In this document: positions 1 to 7,712 of the stretch, one piece after another
Numbering within the stretch: position 1 is the first letter of the stretch
Layout of the letters: every line of letters starts with the position of its first letter
Made by a program: the position numbers and the translations under genes
Origin: FACHB-1406 sp034189065
GTDB taxonomy: Bacteria > Cyanobacteriota > Cyanobacteriia > Cyanobacteriales > Spirulinaceae
DNA: 64,000 bases
Direction of reading: 5' to 3'
Assembly: GCA_034189065.1 (NCBI GenBank)
Contig: JAXHVQ010000006.1
Location: forward strand, 1 to 64,000
The notes under the pieces: model-generated
Seen by the model: only the letters and a program-made list of their open reading frames with translations
What the model was told of the DNA's origin: nothing
The model's database searches: none

Positions 1-1
1 G

Positions 2-1882
2 GAGACGCTGAGGTTGGGGGCGAGGTTGAAGCGGTTTGAGGAGATGAGTTTTGAGGGGGGAGTTCCTTATTCACAGTTGGAGAAGGATAGGTTGTATGGG
101 ACGAAGTTGAAGTTGACGGGGGTTTATACTTACGAGGATGGGTCAACGGAGACGCGCAAGCAAGAGCTTTATCTTTATCGCTGGTTGGAGGTGGTTGCCG
201 GACAGGATGCGTCGGTGGCGACGGGACGCACTGCGGCTTTTCATGAGAAGGTTGATGGGGGTTTGGGTAAGTTTGTCAAGAACAAGGAGGTGGATTTACG
301 TTTGCCGGTGTCGGTGGCGACGAAGTTTCAAGGGGAGAAGTCGGAGTTTGTGTATGGGGGTGAGTTGAGTGGCAGCCAGACGGCGCAGTGGGATTTCCAG
401 AAGGATCTGCCGGTGGTAGAAAAGGGAGAGTTTGGGGATGTTTTAGAGATTAGCGCTGATGGCGTTTTGATTGGACAGTTGTTAAACCAGGGAAGTCCGC
501 CTAAGCTTGTTCAAGTAGACCCTGATATGGAAACCCAAGACTTAGACTTGGAAGACGATGATTCTACTTTTGCTACTGATTTAGGATTTAATTTCAATTT
601 TTTCTCAAATAATTATAGCCAGTTTCATGTCAACAATAACGGCAATGTTTCCTTTGGTTCTCCCTATATAGGATACCCGAGATTAGTTGCATCAAACTTC
701 TCCGAGAATGGTGTAGTAGCTCAAAATCCAGATATTCCAATGATTGCTCCATTTTGGTCTGATGTAGATACTAAACACTGGGGTAAAGTCAAATTAACTA
801 AAGGAACTGAATTAATGGACAACACATTTGTCCAGATAGACTGGTCTGAAGTTTTGCCTTATACTGAAGGTTTTCCTGATTTAGGAATTGAAGGAATTCC
901 CGATCTTGGGAATTCCAATAGTTTCTCTCTTTACTTAACCAAAGATGCTAGTGGTGGAGACTGGTTCGCTTTTAGTTATTACGAGATGAAATGGGCTCGC
1001 GCCGATAGTATTGCTGGAAAAGGAGCGGATAAAATATCTGTGGATGGACTCCTCGTCGATCCTATAACAGGATTCCCCCCAGTTTCTTCTGTTGCCGGTT
1101 TCAGTAATGGCAACAACTTAACTCATTGGTATGGGGCAATTTCTCCAGTAGAACTGTTGGTATTGCAGAATCAACATTTCCTCTTCCGCGTTGGTGAGAA
1201 TGGGCAACCCGAACTAATGCTCGGTTACGATGCAGAATCTAAAAGCAATCCTATGAAAAAAGAGTTGGGCTTGATTCGATATTTTCCAGAAATTTATACA
1301 GTGGTTGAAGCTTACAATAAATATCTTGTTCAACTGGAACGAGATGGACGCATAACGAAAAAACCTGAAACACCTTTAGATTGGAAGTGGATTGCCGCAA
1401 TGATGATGGTGGAATCAAACCCGGAGGGTATTTACGAGAAGTCCCGAAGATACGACCCGCTACAAACATCTAATGATGAAGGCATAGCATCATCTGGGAG
1501 ACCCAACAGTATACTGGGAACAGTAAAAGGTGGATACCAGCATACAGATACTTTGGCTATGGGTACATTTCGAGATACTATACAGCAAATTGAGGAAACG
1601 CCTCTTATTAATGGATCCTGGGATTATAAAGAAGATTCAAAACGTATAAATGCTAAGATGGGTATAGAGCTTGGAGTCATAGGTTTACTGTACAAATCAG
1701 TTAGAACTGGAGAAGGAAGTCCAATAGCAGAATGGCGTTCTTGGTTTGATGGAACCACAAACTATAATGGCGGTGGAAATCCTAATTATGCTAGTGATGT
1801 ACAGACTGAATATGAGGCTTTTGAAGGGTGGTGGAGTGGTCGAGATGAACCTCCTCTTAGTTGGGCAAAATATGGAGGATAA
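2..1882 (+). CDS. Nidogen-like domain protein with lysozyme-like C-terminus, 5' partial
   Basis: The frame is open from the first bases, so the true start lies upstream; the TTG at base 14 is probably internal. About 150 residues of beta-rich sequence of unknown type come first. A nidogen-like (NIDO) region follows at roughly residues 185-395 of the visible protein, with NNNGNVSFG, APFWSDVD and a final FLFRVGENG strand. The last 170 residues are helical: IAAMMMVESNP, then RYDPLQTSNDEG, then a helix around MGIELGVIGLLYK. This resembles the Glu-helix of lysozyme-like or transglycosylase folds. NIDO modules are usually extracellular, so the protein is probably secreted or surface-bound; the murein-hydrolase role is inference. 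Base composition changes near base 480 from G-rich to AT-richer. A HEAT-repeat gene follows after 42 bp on the same strand. Confidence 0.8.
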   Translation, partial: ETLRLGARLKRFEEMSFEGGVPYSQLEKDRLYGTKLKLTGVYTYEDGSTETRKQELYLYRWLEVVAGQDASVATGRTAAFHEKVDGGLGKFVKNKEVDLRLPVSVATKFQGEKSEFVYGGELSGSQTAQWDFQKDLPVVEKGEFGDVLEISADGVLIGQLLNQGSPPKLVQVDPDMETQDLDLEDDDSTFATDLGFNFNFFSNNYSQFHVNNNGNVSFGSPYIGYPRLVASNFSENGVVAQNPDIPMIAPFWSDVDTKHWGKVKLTKGTELMDNTFVQIDWSEVLPYTEGFPDLGIEGIPDLGNSNSFSLYLTKDASGGDWFAFSYYEMKWARADSIAGKGADKISVDGLLVDPITGFPPVSSVAGFSNGNNLTHWYGAISPVELLVLQNQHFLFRVGENGQPELMLGYDAESKSNPMKKELGLIRYFPEIYTVVEAYNKYLVQLERDGRITKKPETPLDWKWIAAMMMVESNPEGIYEKSRRYDPLQTSNDEGIASSGRPNSILGTVKGGYQHTDTLAMGTFRDTIQQIEETPLINGSWDYKEDSKRINAKMGIELGVIGLLYKSVRTGEGSPIAEWRSWFDGTTNYNGGGNPNYASDVQTEYEAFEGWWSGRDEPPLSWAKYGG

Positions 1883-1924
1883 ACTATAGAGTTACGCCCT
1901 AGTTATAAAAATCTAAAAACAGTC

Positions 1925-4063
1925 GTGATACAACTTATAAATTCATCATGGTTATTGAAGTTCCTAACACTTTTGCTAGTTCCACTAACTATTATATTTC
2001 TTGGACAAACAGGGTTAACTAAACTAAATCCTCCAAAATCCTGGCAAGCTCAAGGAATTTTAACAGCTCTTGACGATCTCGATCCTCTCGTTTGGGGTGA
2101 AGCATTGGAAGAGGCTGCTGAATACCAACTAGATGAAGCCGAGTTTCTAGCAATGATATCCAGTGCAAAAATGGAGCAAATTGCTGAACTTTTAAAGTTT
2201 AAAAGAAAACCTGAAATCCGTGGAAATGCCGCTTTAGTAATCGAAAGAATGGGAGAAGCAGCTCACATCCACATCTCTAAAGTTGCACAACTTCTAGAAG
2301 ATTCAGATGTTAGAGTTCAACAATCAGCGGCACGATCTCTAGGACAGATGAAGGAACTTGCTAAAGAGCAAATTCCACAACTGATTGAACTGCTTCAAAA
2401 TTCAAGTTATAGCACCAGCCGCGTAGCAGCTAATGCCTTAATACAAATGGGAGACAGCGCGCTTCCTCAAATCCCAAAACTGCTTAGACTTCTTCAACAT
2501 CCTAAGCCCTATGTGCGTGGTTTCGCAGCAGAAATCCTGGGAGAGATGGGGACAAATGTTAAACATATAGTTCCCGAATTGCTTAATATTCTCAAAAATC
2601 CCACTTTTTCACCTCGTCTTCCAGCAATTGAGGCTCTTATAAAACTAGAAGAAGCAACCCCCCAACAGGTAAGTCAGCTAGTCAGTCTTCTCCAAGATAC
2701 CGATTTTCATGTTCGTCAGTTAGCAGCTTTTGCTTTAGGGGAAATCGGAGAGTTGAAGAGAGAGCTAGCTCCTCAACTTTTTCGACTTGTTGAAGAAACT
2801 CGTAATCTCGACGAGCGAGAGTCGTTTGCTCTAGCATTGGGACAAATGGGAGAAGCGGCTCGGCATTACGTTCCACGATTAATAGAGTTACTGCAAAATC
2901 GCGATCCAAATATCCGTAGTAGTGCAGCAGTAGCTTTGAGAGGATTAGGAGAAGCGGCTCGAGATTACGTTCCACAACTAATTAAACTTCTTCAAAATCC
3001 AAACCCCGGTATACGCGAGAAAGTTCTTTCAATTTTAGGGCAAATGGAAACTACGCTAGAAACACGGGTTCCAGTAATAGCTCAATTGCTTGAAGATAAT
3101 GACTCGGACGTGCGCTTGATGTCAGTAACAGTTTTAGGAAAAATTGGAAAGACTGCTAACGACTATGTTCCTCAACTAATCGAACGTCTTCAAGACCCGA
3201 ACAATAGCGTCCGCTGGCGAGCCGCGTTAGTGTTAAGAGAAGTTGGAACAATTCCAGACAAAGAAATTGATAAAATTGCTCAATTGCTTCAACACTCCAA
3301 TCCAAATATTCGCATGGTTTCAGCCCGAGCTTTGGAAAAAATTGGAAAAGCGGCTTGGAAACAAATTCCGCAGCTTGTTAAAACGCTACAAGACCCAATT
3401 TCAGATGTTCGCAGGCAGGCAGCAATCGCTCTGGGTCATCTTGGGGATAAGGCTAGAATTTATAGCCCCCAAATTGCAAAAATCTTGCAGGAGGAACAAC
3501 CAAATTTACTCGAACACTCTAATGATTTTATTTTTTTCCAAACAATGTCAAAAGCATTAGAAAATTTAGCTCCTCTCGGACTCGAAACAACTCCAGCTAT
3601 ACTCAACGCTGCTTATATTTCTACTGAAATCGCACCCAAAATCCGTTTCCTCGCCTACTTTCTGTGTAGTACCGACCCCGATGCTGTAATCCTGATTCAA
3701 TGGCTCGGTCATCCCCCACAATACCCCAGCAACCTGAATCGCCAACAAGGTCTGAAAATTCTCAACGCCTTTGCTGAGGCTTGGGAATTAAGCGAACCCT
3801 TTCCACAACTCCGCCAAGACCTTGCAGTTCAAATTGCCAAAGTCGTCAACCAAGTCCAATGGAACATCGACGACCTCTCCGTACTGCAAACTCATTACAA
3901 TAACCTCAAACAAAGCGACTTCAAACCTCAAGCCAAAACCGTTGGCGAAGTTCTTAATCGCTTTGCACTATGGCGTAGATCTTGGCGCGGACTTCGCGAC
4001 CTCTTGAGCCTTTCTGATTCATTCCCGATTGGGAGTTTTGCTATCGGGCAAGGCTCTCTTTAA
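1925..4063 (+). CDS. Membrane-anchored HEAT-repeat protein
   Basis: A 712-residue protein with a GTG start; no in-frame ATG lies near. Residues about 8-30 (WLLKFLTLLLVPLTIIFLGQ) form a transmembrane anchor or uncleaved signal. From about residue 65 to 540 there are a dozen or more HEAT repeats of 31-39 residues, with the recurring pattern VPQLI-LLQ-P-P-VR-A-ALG-MG. Such solenoids act as protein-binding scaffolds; no catalytic motif is visible. The last 150 residues are helical and less repetitive. The gene follows the nidogen/lysozyme-like gene on the same strand after 42 bp and shares its lower GC content, so the two are probably co-transcribed. Its last 45 bp overlap the convergent SGNH-like gene. 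It could be a partner or protector of the upstream protein, but that is inference. Confidence 0.85.
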   Translation: MIQLINSSWLLKFLTLLLVPLTIIFLGQTGLTKLNPPKSWQAQGILTALDDLDPLVWGEALEEAAEYQLDEAEFLAMISSAKMEQIAELLKFKRKPEIRGNAALVIERMGEAAHIHISKVAQLLEDSDVRVQQSAARSLGQMKELAKEQIPQLIELLQNSSYSTSRVAANALIQMGDSALPQIPKLLRLLQHPKPYVRGFAAEILGEMGTNVKHIVPELLNILKNPTFSPRLPAIEALIKLEEATPQQVSQLVSLLQDTDFHVRQLAAFALGEIGELKRELAPQLFRLVEETRNLDERESFALALGQMGEAARHYVPRLIELLQNRDPNIRSSAAVALRGLGEAARDYVPQLIKLLQNPNPGIREKVLSILGQMETTLETRVPVIAQLLEDNDSDVRLMSVTVLGKIGKTANDYVPQLIERLQDPNNSVRWRAALVLREVGTIPDKEIDKIAQLLQHSNPNIRMVSARALEKIGKAAWKQIPQLVKTLQDPISDVRRQAAIALGHLGDKARIYSPQIAKILQEEQPNLLEHSNDFIFFQTMSKALENLAPLGLETTPAILNAAYISTEIAPKIRFLAYFLCSTDPDAVILIQWLGHPPQYPSNLNRQQGLKILNAFAEAWELSEPFPQLRQDLAVQIAKVVNQVQWNIDDLSVLQTHYNNLKQSDFKPQAKTVGEVLNRFALWRRSWRGLRDLLSLSDSFPIGSFAIGQGSL

Positions 4064-4660
4064 ACATCCAACCAACAACTCATACCCTCTCATACTCAAA
4101 TGCCCCTGTTCGTCAAGAAAATTCCGATTATCTCGCCCATCAATCTCCGACAAATCCACCCGCCTGCCGCCATAACGCTCCAAAATCATCTCTCGCTGCG
4201 CCCCTTGCCCCAAACTAGCAGGCAAAGGGTAAAATTCAGGAGCAACCCACAACAATAACGGAACCAAAACCAAATTCCCATACTCCCCCAACCAATAATC
4301 CACCATCTCCAAATATCGCTCAAACAAACCCCAACTCTGTTCCGGCGTAATCTGCCCGTAATAGGCCCTTTTAAACATATATCTATCCGACCCCTGATAA
4401 ACCAACAACCGTTCCGCCATCGGCAAAGCCTGTTTTTGCCGAATCTCCTGCCAACGCCGAACCCCAAACAGCGGATGTCCGCAACTCCAAAAAATTACCC
4501 GTGCCGCGCGATATTCCTCCAACTTATCCTTCAAAAATCGGTCGTCGCAAGGCAACCCCGGAACCGCACAAATGTCATATTGGTTGATAAAGGACGCAAT
4601 GACTGGACTGGGCGCGCAGGGGAACATAAAATGACTATCGCCAATCAGTAAGTTTTTCAC
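4019..4660 (-). CDS. SGNH/GDSL-like hydrolase
   Basis: A 213-residue protein without signal peptide. Residues 7-10 are GDSH, matching the block I GDS motif with Ser9 as presumed nucleophile. Near the C-terminus DEQGHLSMRGYELL resembles block V, where an acidic residue and His complete the triad and a Gly-containing helix follows. The middle blocks are not obvious: VIFWSCGHP around residue 57 may take the place of the usual Gly/Asn blocks. SGNH enzymes hydrolyse esters, including acyl groups on lipids and polysaccharides; the substrate here is unknown. The gene converges on the HEAT-repeat gene and overlaps it by 45 bp at the 3' ends. The family assignment rests on the two end motifs and is moderate. 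Confidence 0.6.
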   Translation of the reverse strand: MKNLLIGDSHFMFPCAPSPVIASFINQYDICAVPGLPCDDRFLKDKLEEYRAARVIFWSCGHPLFGVRRWQEIRQKQALPMAERLLVYQGSDRYMFKRAYYGQITPEQSWGLFERYLEMVDYWLGEYGNLVLVPLLLWVAPEFYPLPASLGQGAQREMILERYGGRRVDLSEIDGRDNRNFLDEQGHLSMRGYELLVGCLKRALPDSKTPNRE

Positions 4661-4698
4661 CTCTTTCCAATTCTCAATTGTCAGTTACGGAGAGATTG

Positions 4699-4747
4699 CC
4701 TTGAATTCAAATTCAAGGCTAAAAGCTAAAACCCGTTAAAACGGGTT
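4699..4747. repeat. Two adjacent short inverted repeats
   Basis: Bases 4699-4718 form an inverted repeat with 9-bp arms (CCTTGAATT/AATTCAAGG) and a 2-bp centre. Bases 4730-4747 form a second with 8-bp arms (AACCCGTT/AACGGGTT) and an AA centre. They lie in the 128-bp gap between the divergent SGNH-like and GH10-like genes. They may be dispersed cyanobacterial palindromes or operator sites; nothing decides which. Confidence 0.6.
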
Positions 4748-4788
4748 AAGAATATTGCCCACTGCCCACCTGCCCACCTGCCCCAAAA

Positions 4789-5841
4789 ATGCCTCTCAAA
4801 GACCTCATCCCCTCCCTAAAAATCGGAACCGCCGTTCAACCGCGCCTGCTGTTGGTTCATCCCGACTACCGCCGTATCGCCAGCAGCGAATTTAACCTCC
4901 TCATTCCCGAAAATGAAATGAAATGTCGCTGGGTTTGCCAACAACCTGGCACCTACAACTTTACCCCAGCCGATACCATTGTTGAATTCGCCCAACAGCA
5001 CAATCAAGCGGTTCGAGGTCATGTTCTCTGCTGGCATATGGGTTTTGCCCCTTGGATGAAAAGACTCACCACCTTGGAATTGGAAAAAGTTCTCAAAGAT
5101 TACATCTTCGCTACCGTCGATCGCTACAAGGGAAAATGTTACGCTTGGGATGTGGTCAGCGAGGCTATTGACGACAAAGCCCGACCGCGCACCTCGATTT
5201 GGAGTGCCATCGAAGGTTATATCCCTAAATGCTTCGAGTGGGCGCGCCAAGCCGACCCGGACGCACAATTATTTTACCTCGATTATCGCCTGCATACCGT
5301 TGCTCGTTGGAATGCGATCGCGAAAATGGTCGGCGAACTTAAGGAGAATGGCATTCCCATTGATGGAGTGGGACTACAATTACATCACGATCTCTTCGGT
5401 GTCCTGGGCATTACCAATTTCCGTTTGTCTTCAGTGGTGCAGCAACTTAAACGTTTGGGCGTTGCCGTCCACATTTCGGAAGTTTCTATTCCCATTTATT
5501 CCCCCACTCAACAACTCCCCGATGCCGCCAAGTACGAACTACAAGCCAATGCCTATGGGAAGTTAATGAGAGAGTGCCTAAAATTAGGATGCGACAGTTT
5601 CTCGGTGTGGGGATTTAGCGATGCCTGCGTTTATCATAAACCCCCTCAACGGGATAAGAATTCAACGCCTTGTTTGTTTGATGAAGAATTTCAACCGAAA
5701 CCCGCGTATTGGGCAGTGGAAAGGGAGCTGGCAGGGGGAGTAGAGGGAGCAGGGGGAGCTGGGGGAGCAGGGGAAGCTGGGGGAGCAGAGGGAGCTGGGG
5801 GAGCTGGGGGAGCAGGGGAAGCAGGGGGAGCGAGCGTCTAG
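4789..5841 (+). CDS. Divergent GH10 family glycoside hydrolase
   Basis: A 350-residue protein of glycoside hydrolase family 10 (endo-beta-1,4-xylanase fold). Features in order: ENEMK at 41-45, HVLCWHMGFAPWM at 78-90, WDVVSEA at 120-126 with Glu125 as presumed acid/base, the loop FYLDYRL at 162-168, GLQLHH at 195-200, HISEVSI at 228-234 with Glu231 as presumed nucleophile, and SVWGFSD near 272-278. The Asn that normally precedes the acid/base in clan GH-A is Ser124. No signal peptide is seen, so the enzyme may be cytoplasmic or the start may be wrong. Residues from about 315 are almost only Gly, Ala and Glu and are encoded by a GGGGGAGCA-type tandem repeat, giving an artificial-looking tail. 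The stop lies 4 bp inside the end of the next gene on the other strand. Confidence 0.85.
   Translation: MPLKDLIPSLKIGTAVQPRLLLVHPDYRRIASSEFNLLIPENEMKCRWVCQQPGTYNFTPADTIVEFAQQHNQAVRGHVLCWHMGFAPWMKRLTTLELEKVLKDYIFATVDRYKGKCYAWDVVSEAIDDKARPRTSIWSAIEGYIPKCFEWARQADPDAQLFYLDYRLHTVARWNAIAKMVGELKENGIPIDGVGLQLHHDLFGVLGITNFRLSSVVQQLKRLGVAVHISEVSIPIYSPTQQLPDAAKYELQANAYGKLMRECLKLGCDSFSVWGFSDACVYHKPPQRDKNSTPCLFDEEFQPKPAYWAVERELAGGVEGAGGAGGAGEAGGAEGAGGAGGAGEAGGASV
5725..5835 (+). repeat. G-rich tandem repeat inside the GH10 3' end
   Basis: Degenerate tandem copies of a 9-bp unit close to GGGGGAGCA/GGGGAAGCA run to the end of the gene and encode its Gly-Ala-Glu tail. The same unit forms a non-coding array at 60680-60717, which suggests a mobile or expandable repeat that has extended a reading frame. 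Confidence 0.85.
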
Positions 5842-6351
5842 CGGTTCATTAACCAGGGTGATGGATTATTAATCATGCTGACAAGACCAGCCAGGATTTG
5901 GTTATAAATTCCATAGAGTTCTCTACCTTCCTTGACGGGTATGTAGTTACATTTCACAGAAAATTCAATCCAGATTTGTGTTTCGGCTGCTTCGGCTTCG
6001 CAATCATTTAATTTAGCGACAAAAGCGGCTTTATAGCGACGCTTTCTCCAAGCTTCTGCCAAATTAAGTAGGTGGGCATAAATAAACCTTAAAACCCAGA
6101 ATCCGAAAATGAAGCCGAAAGCCAGCTACAAACAGGGTTTCATGATGTTCGATCTTAATCGCTATTTTACGAATAATTGCGCCTACCTACTTAGCGCATA
6201 CAGAACGAGAAGAACGGCGAATCTGGTCAGTTAAAGAATATCTCTCTTCTACGGGAAATTTTTTGGAGAGTTCAAAAATTTTCATCGCTGCTTCAAAAGC
6301 GAGTTTGTAAACCTGTAGTTTTTGGTGACTTTTAATGGGTTGTTTTTCCAT
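5838..6351 (-). pseudogene. Four-helix-bundle (23S rRNA IVS-type) protein, split by a MITE
   Basis: The 5' half starts at ATG 6351 (MEKQPIKSHQKLQVYKLAFE) and reads to RSVCAK before an in-frame stop at the element edge. The 3' half resumes as NLAEAWRKRRY and ends at 5838. The match to the family pattern (RSS.S...N.AE....) breaks exactly at the insertion. Removing 127 bp (the 125-bp element plus one TA) gives one 128-codon frame reading SVCANLAEAWRKRRY. These proteins form four-helix bundles, are common in cyanobacteria and have no firmly known function. As it stands only fragments can be made, so this is a recent pseudogene. Confidence 0.9.
6067..6191 (+). mobile_element. MITE copy 1, 125 bp, TA target duplication
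   Basis: The element begins AGTAGGTGGGC and ends GCCTACCTACT, so the ends are 11-bp inverted repeats of AGTAGGTRGGC. It is flanked by TA at 6065-6066 and 6192-6193. It holds no open frame of useful length. TA duplication and short inverted ends are known for IS630/Tc1-mariner-type elements and their MITEs. It interrupts the four-helix-bundle gene. Copy 2 lies at 7033-7133 in the same orientation. Confidence 0.88.
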
Positions 6352-6422
6352 TTAGAGGGATCGAACTTTAACTGTGAGAACACTATTCTATTCTCCCCTC
6401 AGCCTCCTTGCTCCCCTCGCCC

Positions 6423-7506
6423 TTAAATCTCCTTAAAAATCTGTCGCCAAGCCGCGATCGCGTTTTCAAATTCCCCCTGTTCTTCATAACGAATAGCCGT
6501 CTGTGCTTGGGTTGCTGCGGCTTCCAGCGTGGCGCGAGCGCGCTCCAGCGTTGCCGTTCCCCATCTTTTTTTCAACTCAATGCCTTCAGGAGAAAAGTCA
6601 AAACTGGGATGGACAAGCAGTGCGGGACAACGAGCGAAAAATTTCGCGATCGCTCCCACAACACTCGGACAAGCTTCCATCTGTTGAAACACTTTCAAGG
6701 CTAACCATTCCCAATCTTCTTCAGGCAGTCCCCCCGACTGTCGATTCCAATATTTTAACAGGCGAACGGTCGGTCGAAAATTCCCTTGATGGCGTTTATC
6801 TAATTGTTCAAAACTATCGGCTTCAAGCCCCGCTTGTTTGCGCGCCCAGTTGCCCGTTCCATCGGGAATCAAGTAATAAATTCGCTCTCCGGCTGGATTA
6901 TTCACAGGAATCGTTGGCAGAATTTTAAAGCTTTCGTTGATACCAAGCTGTTGGAGCAAAATAGCTTGTCCCATCGCGTCTAATTCAACGCACTGATAGC
7001 TGGGAAATGAAGTCAAACCCTTGTGAAGACTAAGTAGGTGGGCAAAAATAAACGCATAACCTCGAAATTCGTATTCCTTGCCAGATAAGGGTTTTAGCTG
7101 GAGACATTGTTCTTTTAATTACGCCCACCTACTTAGCGAGGACTTCTGCGGAGCTGACGTAACCGTGCGCGTCGGGATAAAGTGAGAGGGGAGCATCGGT
7201 CGAGTCGATTTTCAACCAGCAGGTTTGGGAGTTTAAGGGAGATTGTGTTGCTTGGGTTCCTGTTGCTCGCAAAGGCAGCCAAAGAGCGAGTTGAGTTAAG
7301 GGTTGAATCTGGGTTGCCCTTGTGAGAGGATCGAGGGCGAGAGGTTCGTTGGAGAGTTTGGGAAAAGCCGGACTTTCTGTAGCCAGTTGTCTGAGTTGAG
7401 TTTCGAGTTGGCGGCGGCGTTGGAGGGCGAGGGCGAGTTGGTCGGGGGAACAATCAACTTTAGAGGCGCGTAACTGGTCAAAGGCTCGGGCTACGGGAGC
7501 GGACAT
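6423..7506 (-). pseudogene. Nucleotidyltransferase-fold protein, degenerate and split by a MITE
   Basis: The 5' part starts at ATG 7506 (MSAPVARAFDQLRAS) and stops at VLAK; the 3' part resumes as SLHKGLTSFPSYQ and ends at 6423. Excising 103 bp (101-bp element plus one TA) restores one frame of 327 codons. The order of motifs follows OAS1/CD-NTase-like nucleotidyltransferases: a GS...GT-like strand-turn region (PLTRATQIQP), the position of the D-x-D strand, the third-Asp strand, then YLIPDG...W, NFRPTVRLLKYWNR and WLALKVF. All acidic catalytic positions look replaced: TQLALWLPL where DxDL is expected and FKILPT where a VDVVPA-like strand is expected. The ancestor may therefore already have been non-catalytic. 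The family call is moderate; the disruption is clear. Confidence 0.75.
7033..7133 (+). mobile_element. MITE copy 2, 101 bp, TA target duplication
   Basis: It begins AGTAGGTGGGCAAAAATAAAC and ends GCCCACCTACT, with TA duplicated at 7031-7032 and 7134-7135. Both ends match copy 1, and the left end shares a further AWAAATAAAC, while the interiors differ in length and sequence. It splits the nucleotidyltransferase-fold gene. No transposase is present in the window, so mobilisation would need one elsewhere. Confidence 0.88.
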
Positions 7507-7712
7507 GGTAAATTTTTGAAGGTTATTCACAACAAATAATGAACAATGAATAATTACCTCTCTTTAAAAGAAGAGGATTGAAAGCATAGCTTAGGCATCT
7601 GTTGGACATTCTCCCTGGATTGAGTTTTAACTGTTGAGTGTTGACCCAAGGAATGCGATCGCATTTCTGAGGCGGAGTTAGCTTTTGTCCATGTCGAGTA
7701 ATATCATATAAA

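Noticed and set aside
4816..5268. 150-residue antisense frame across the GH10 gene
   Set aside because: A shadow of the GH10 reading frame with no independent domain pattern.
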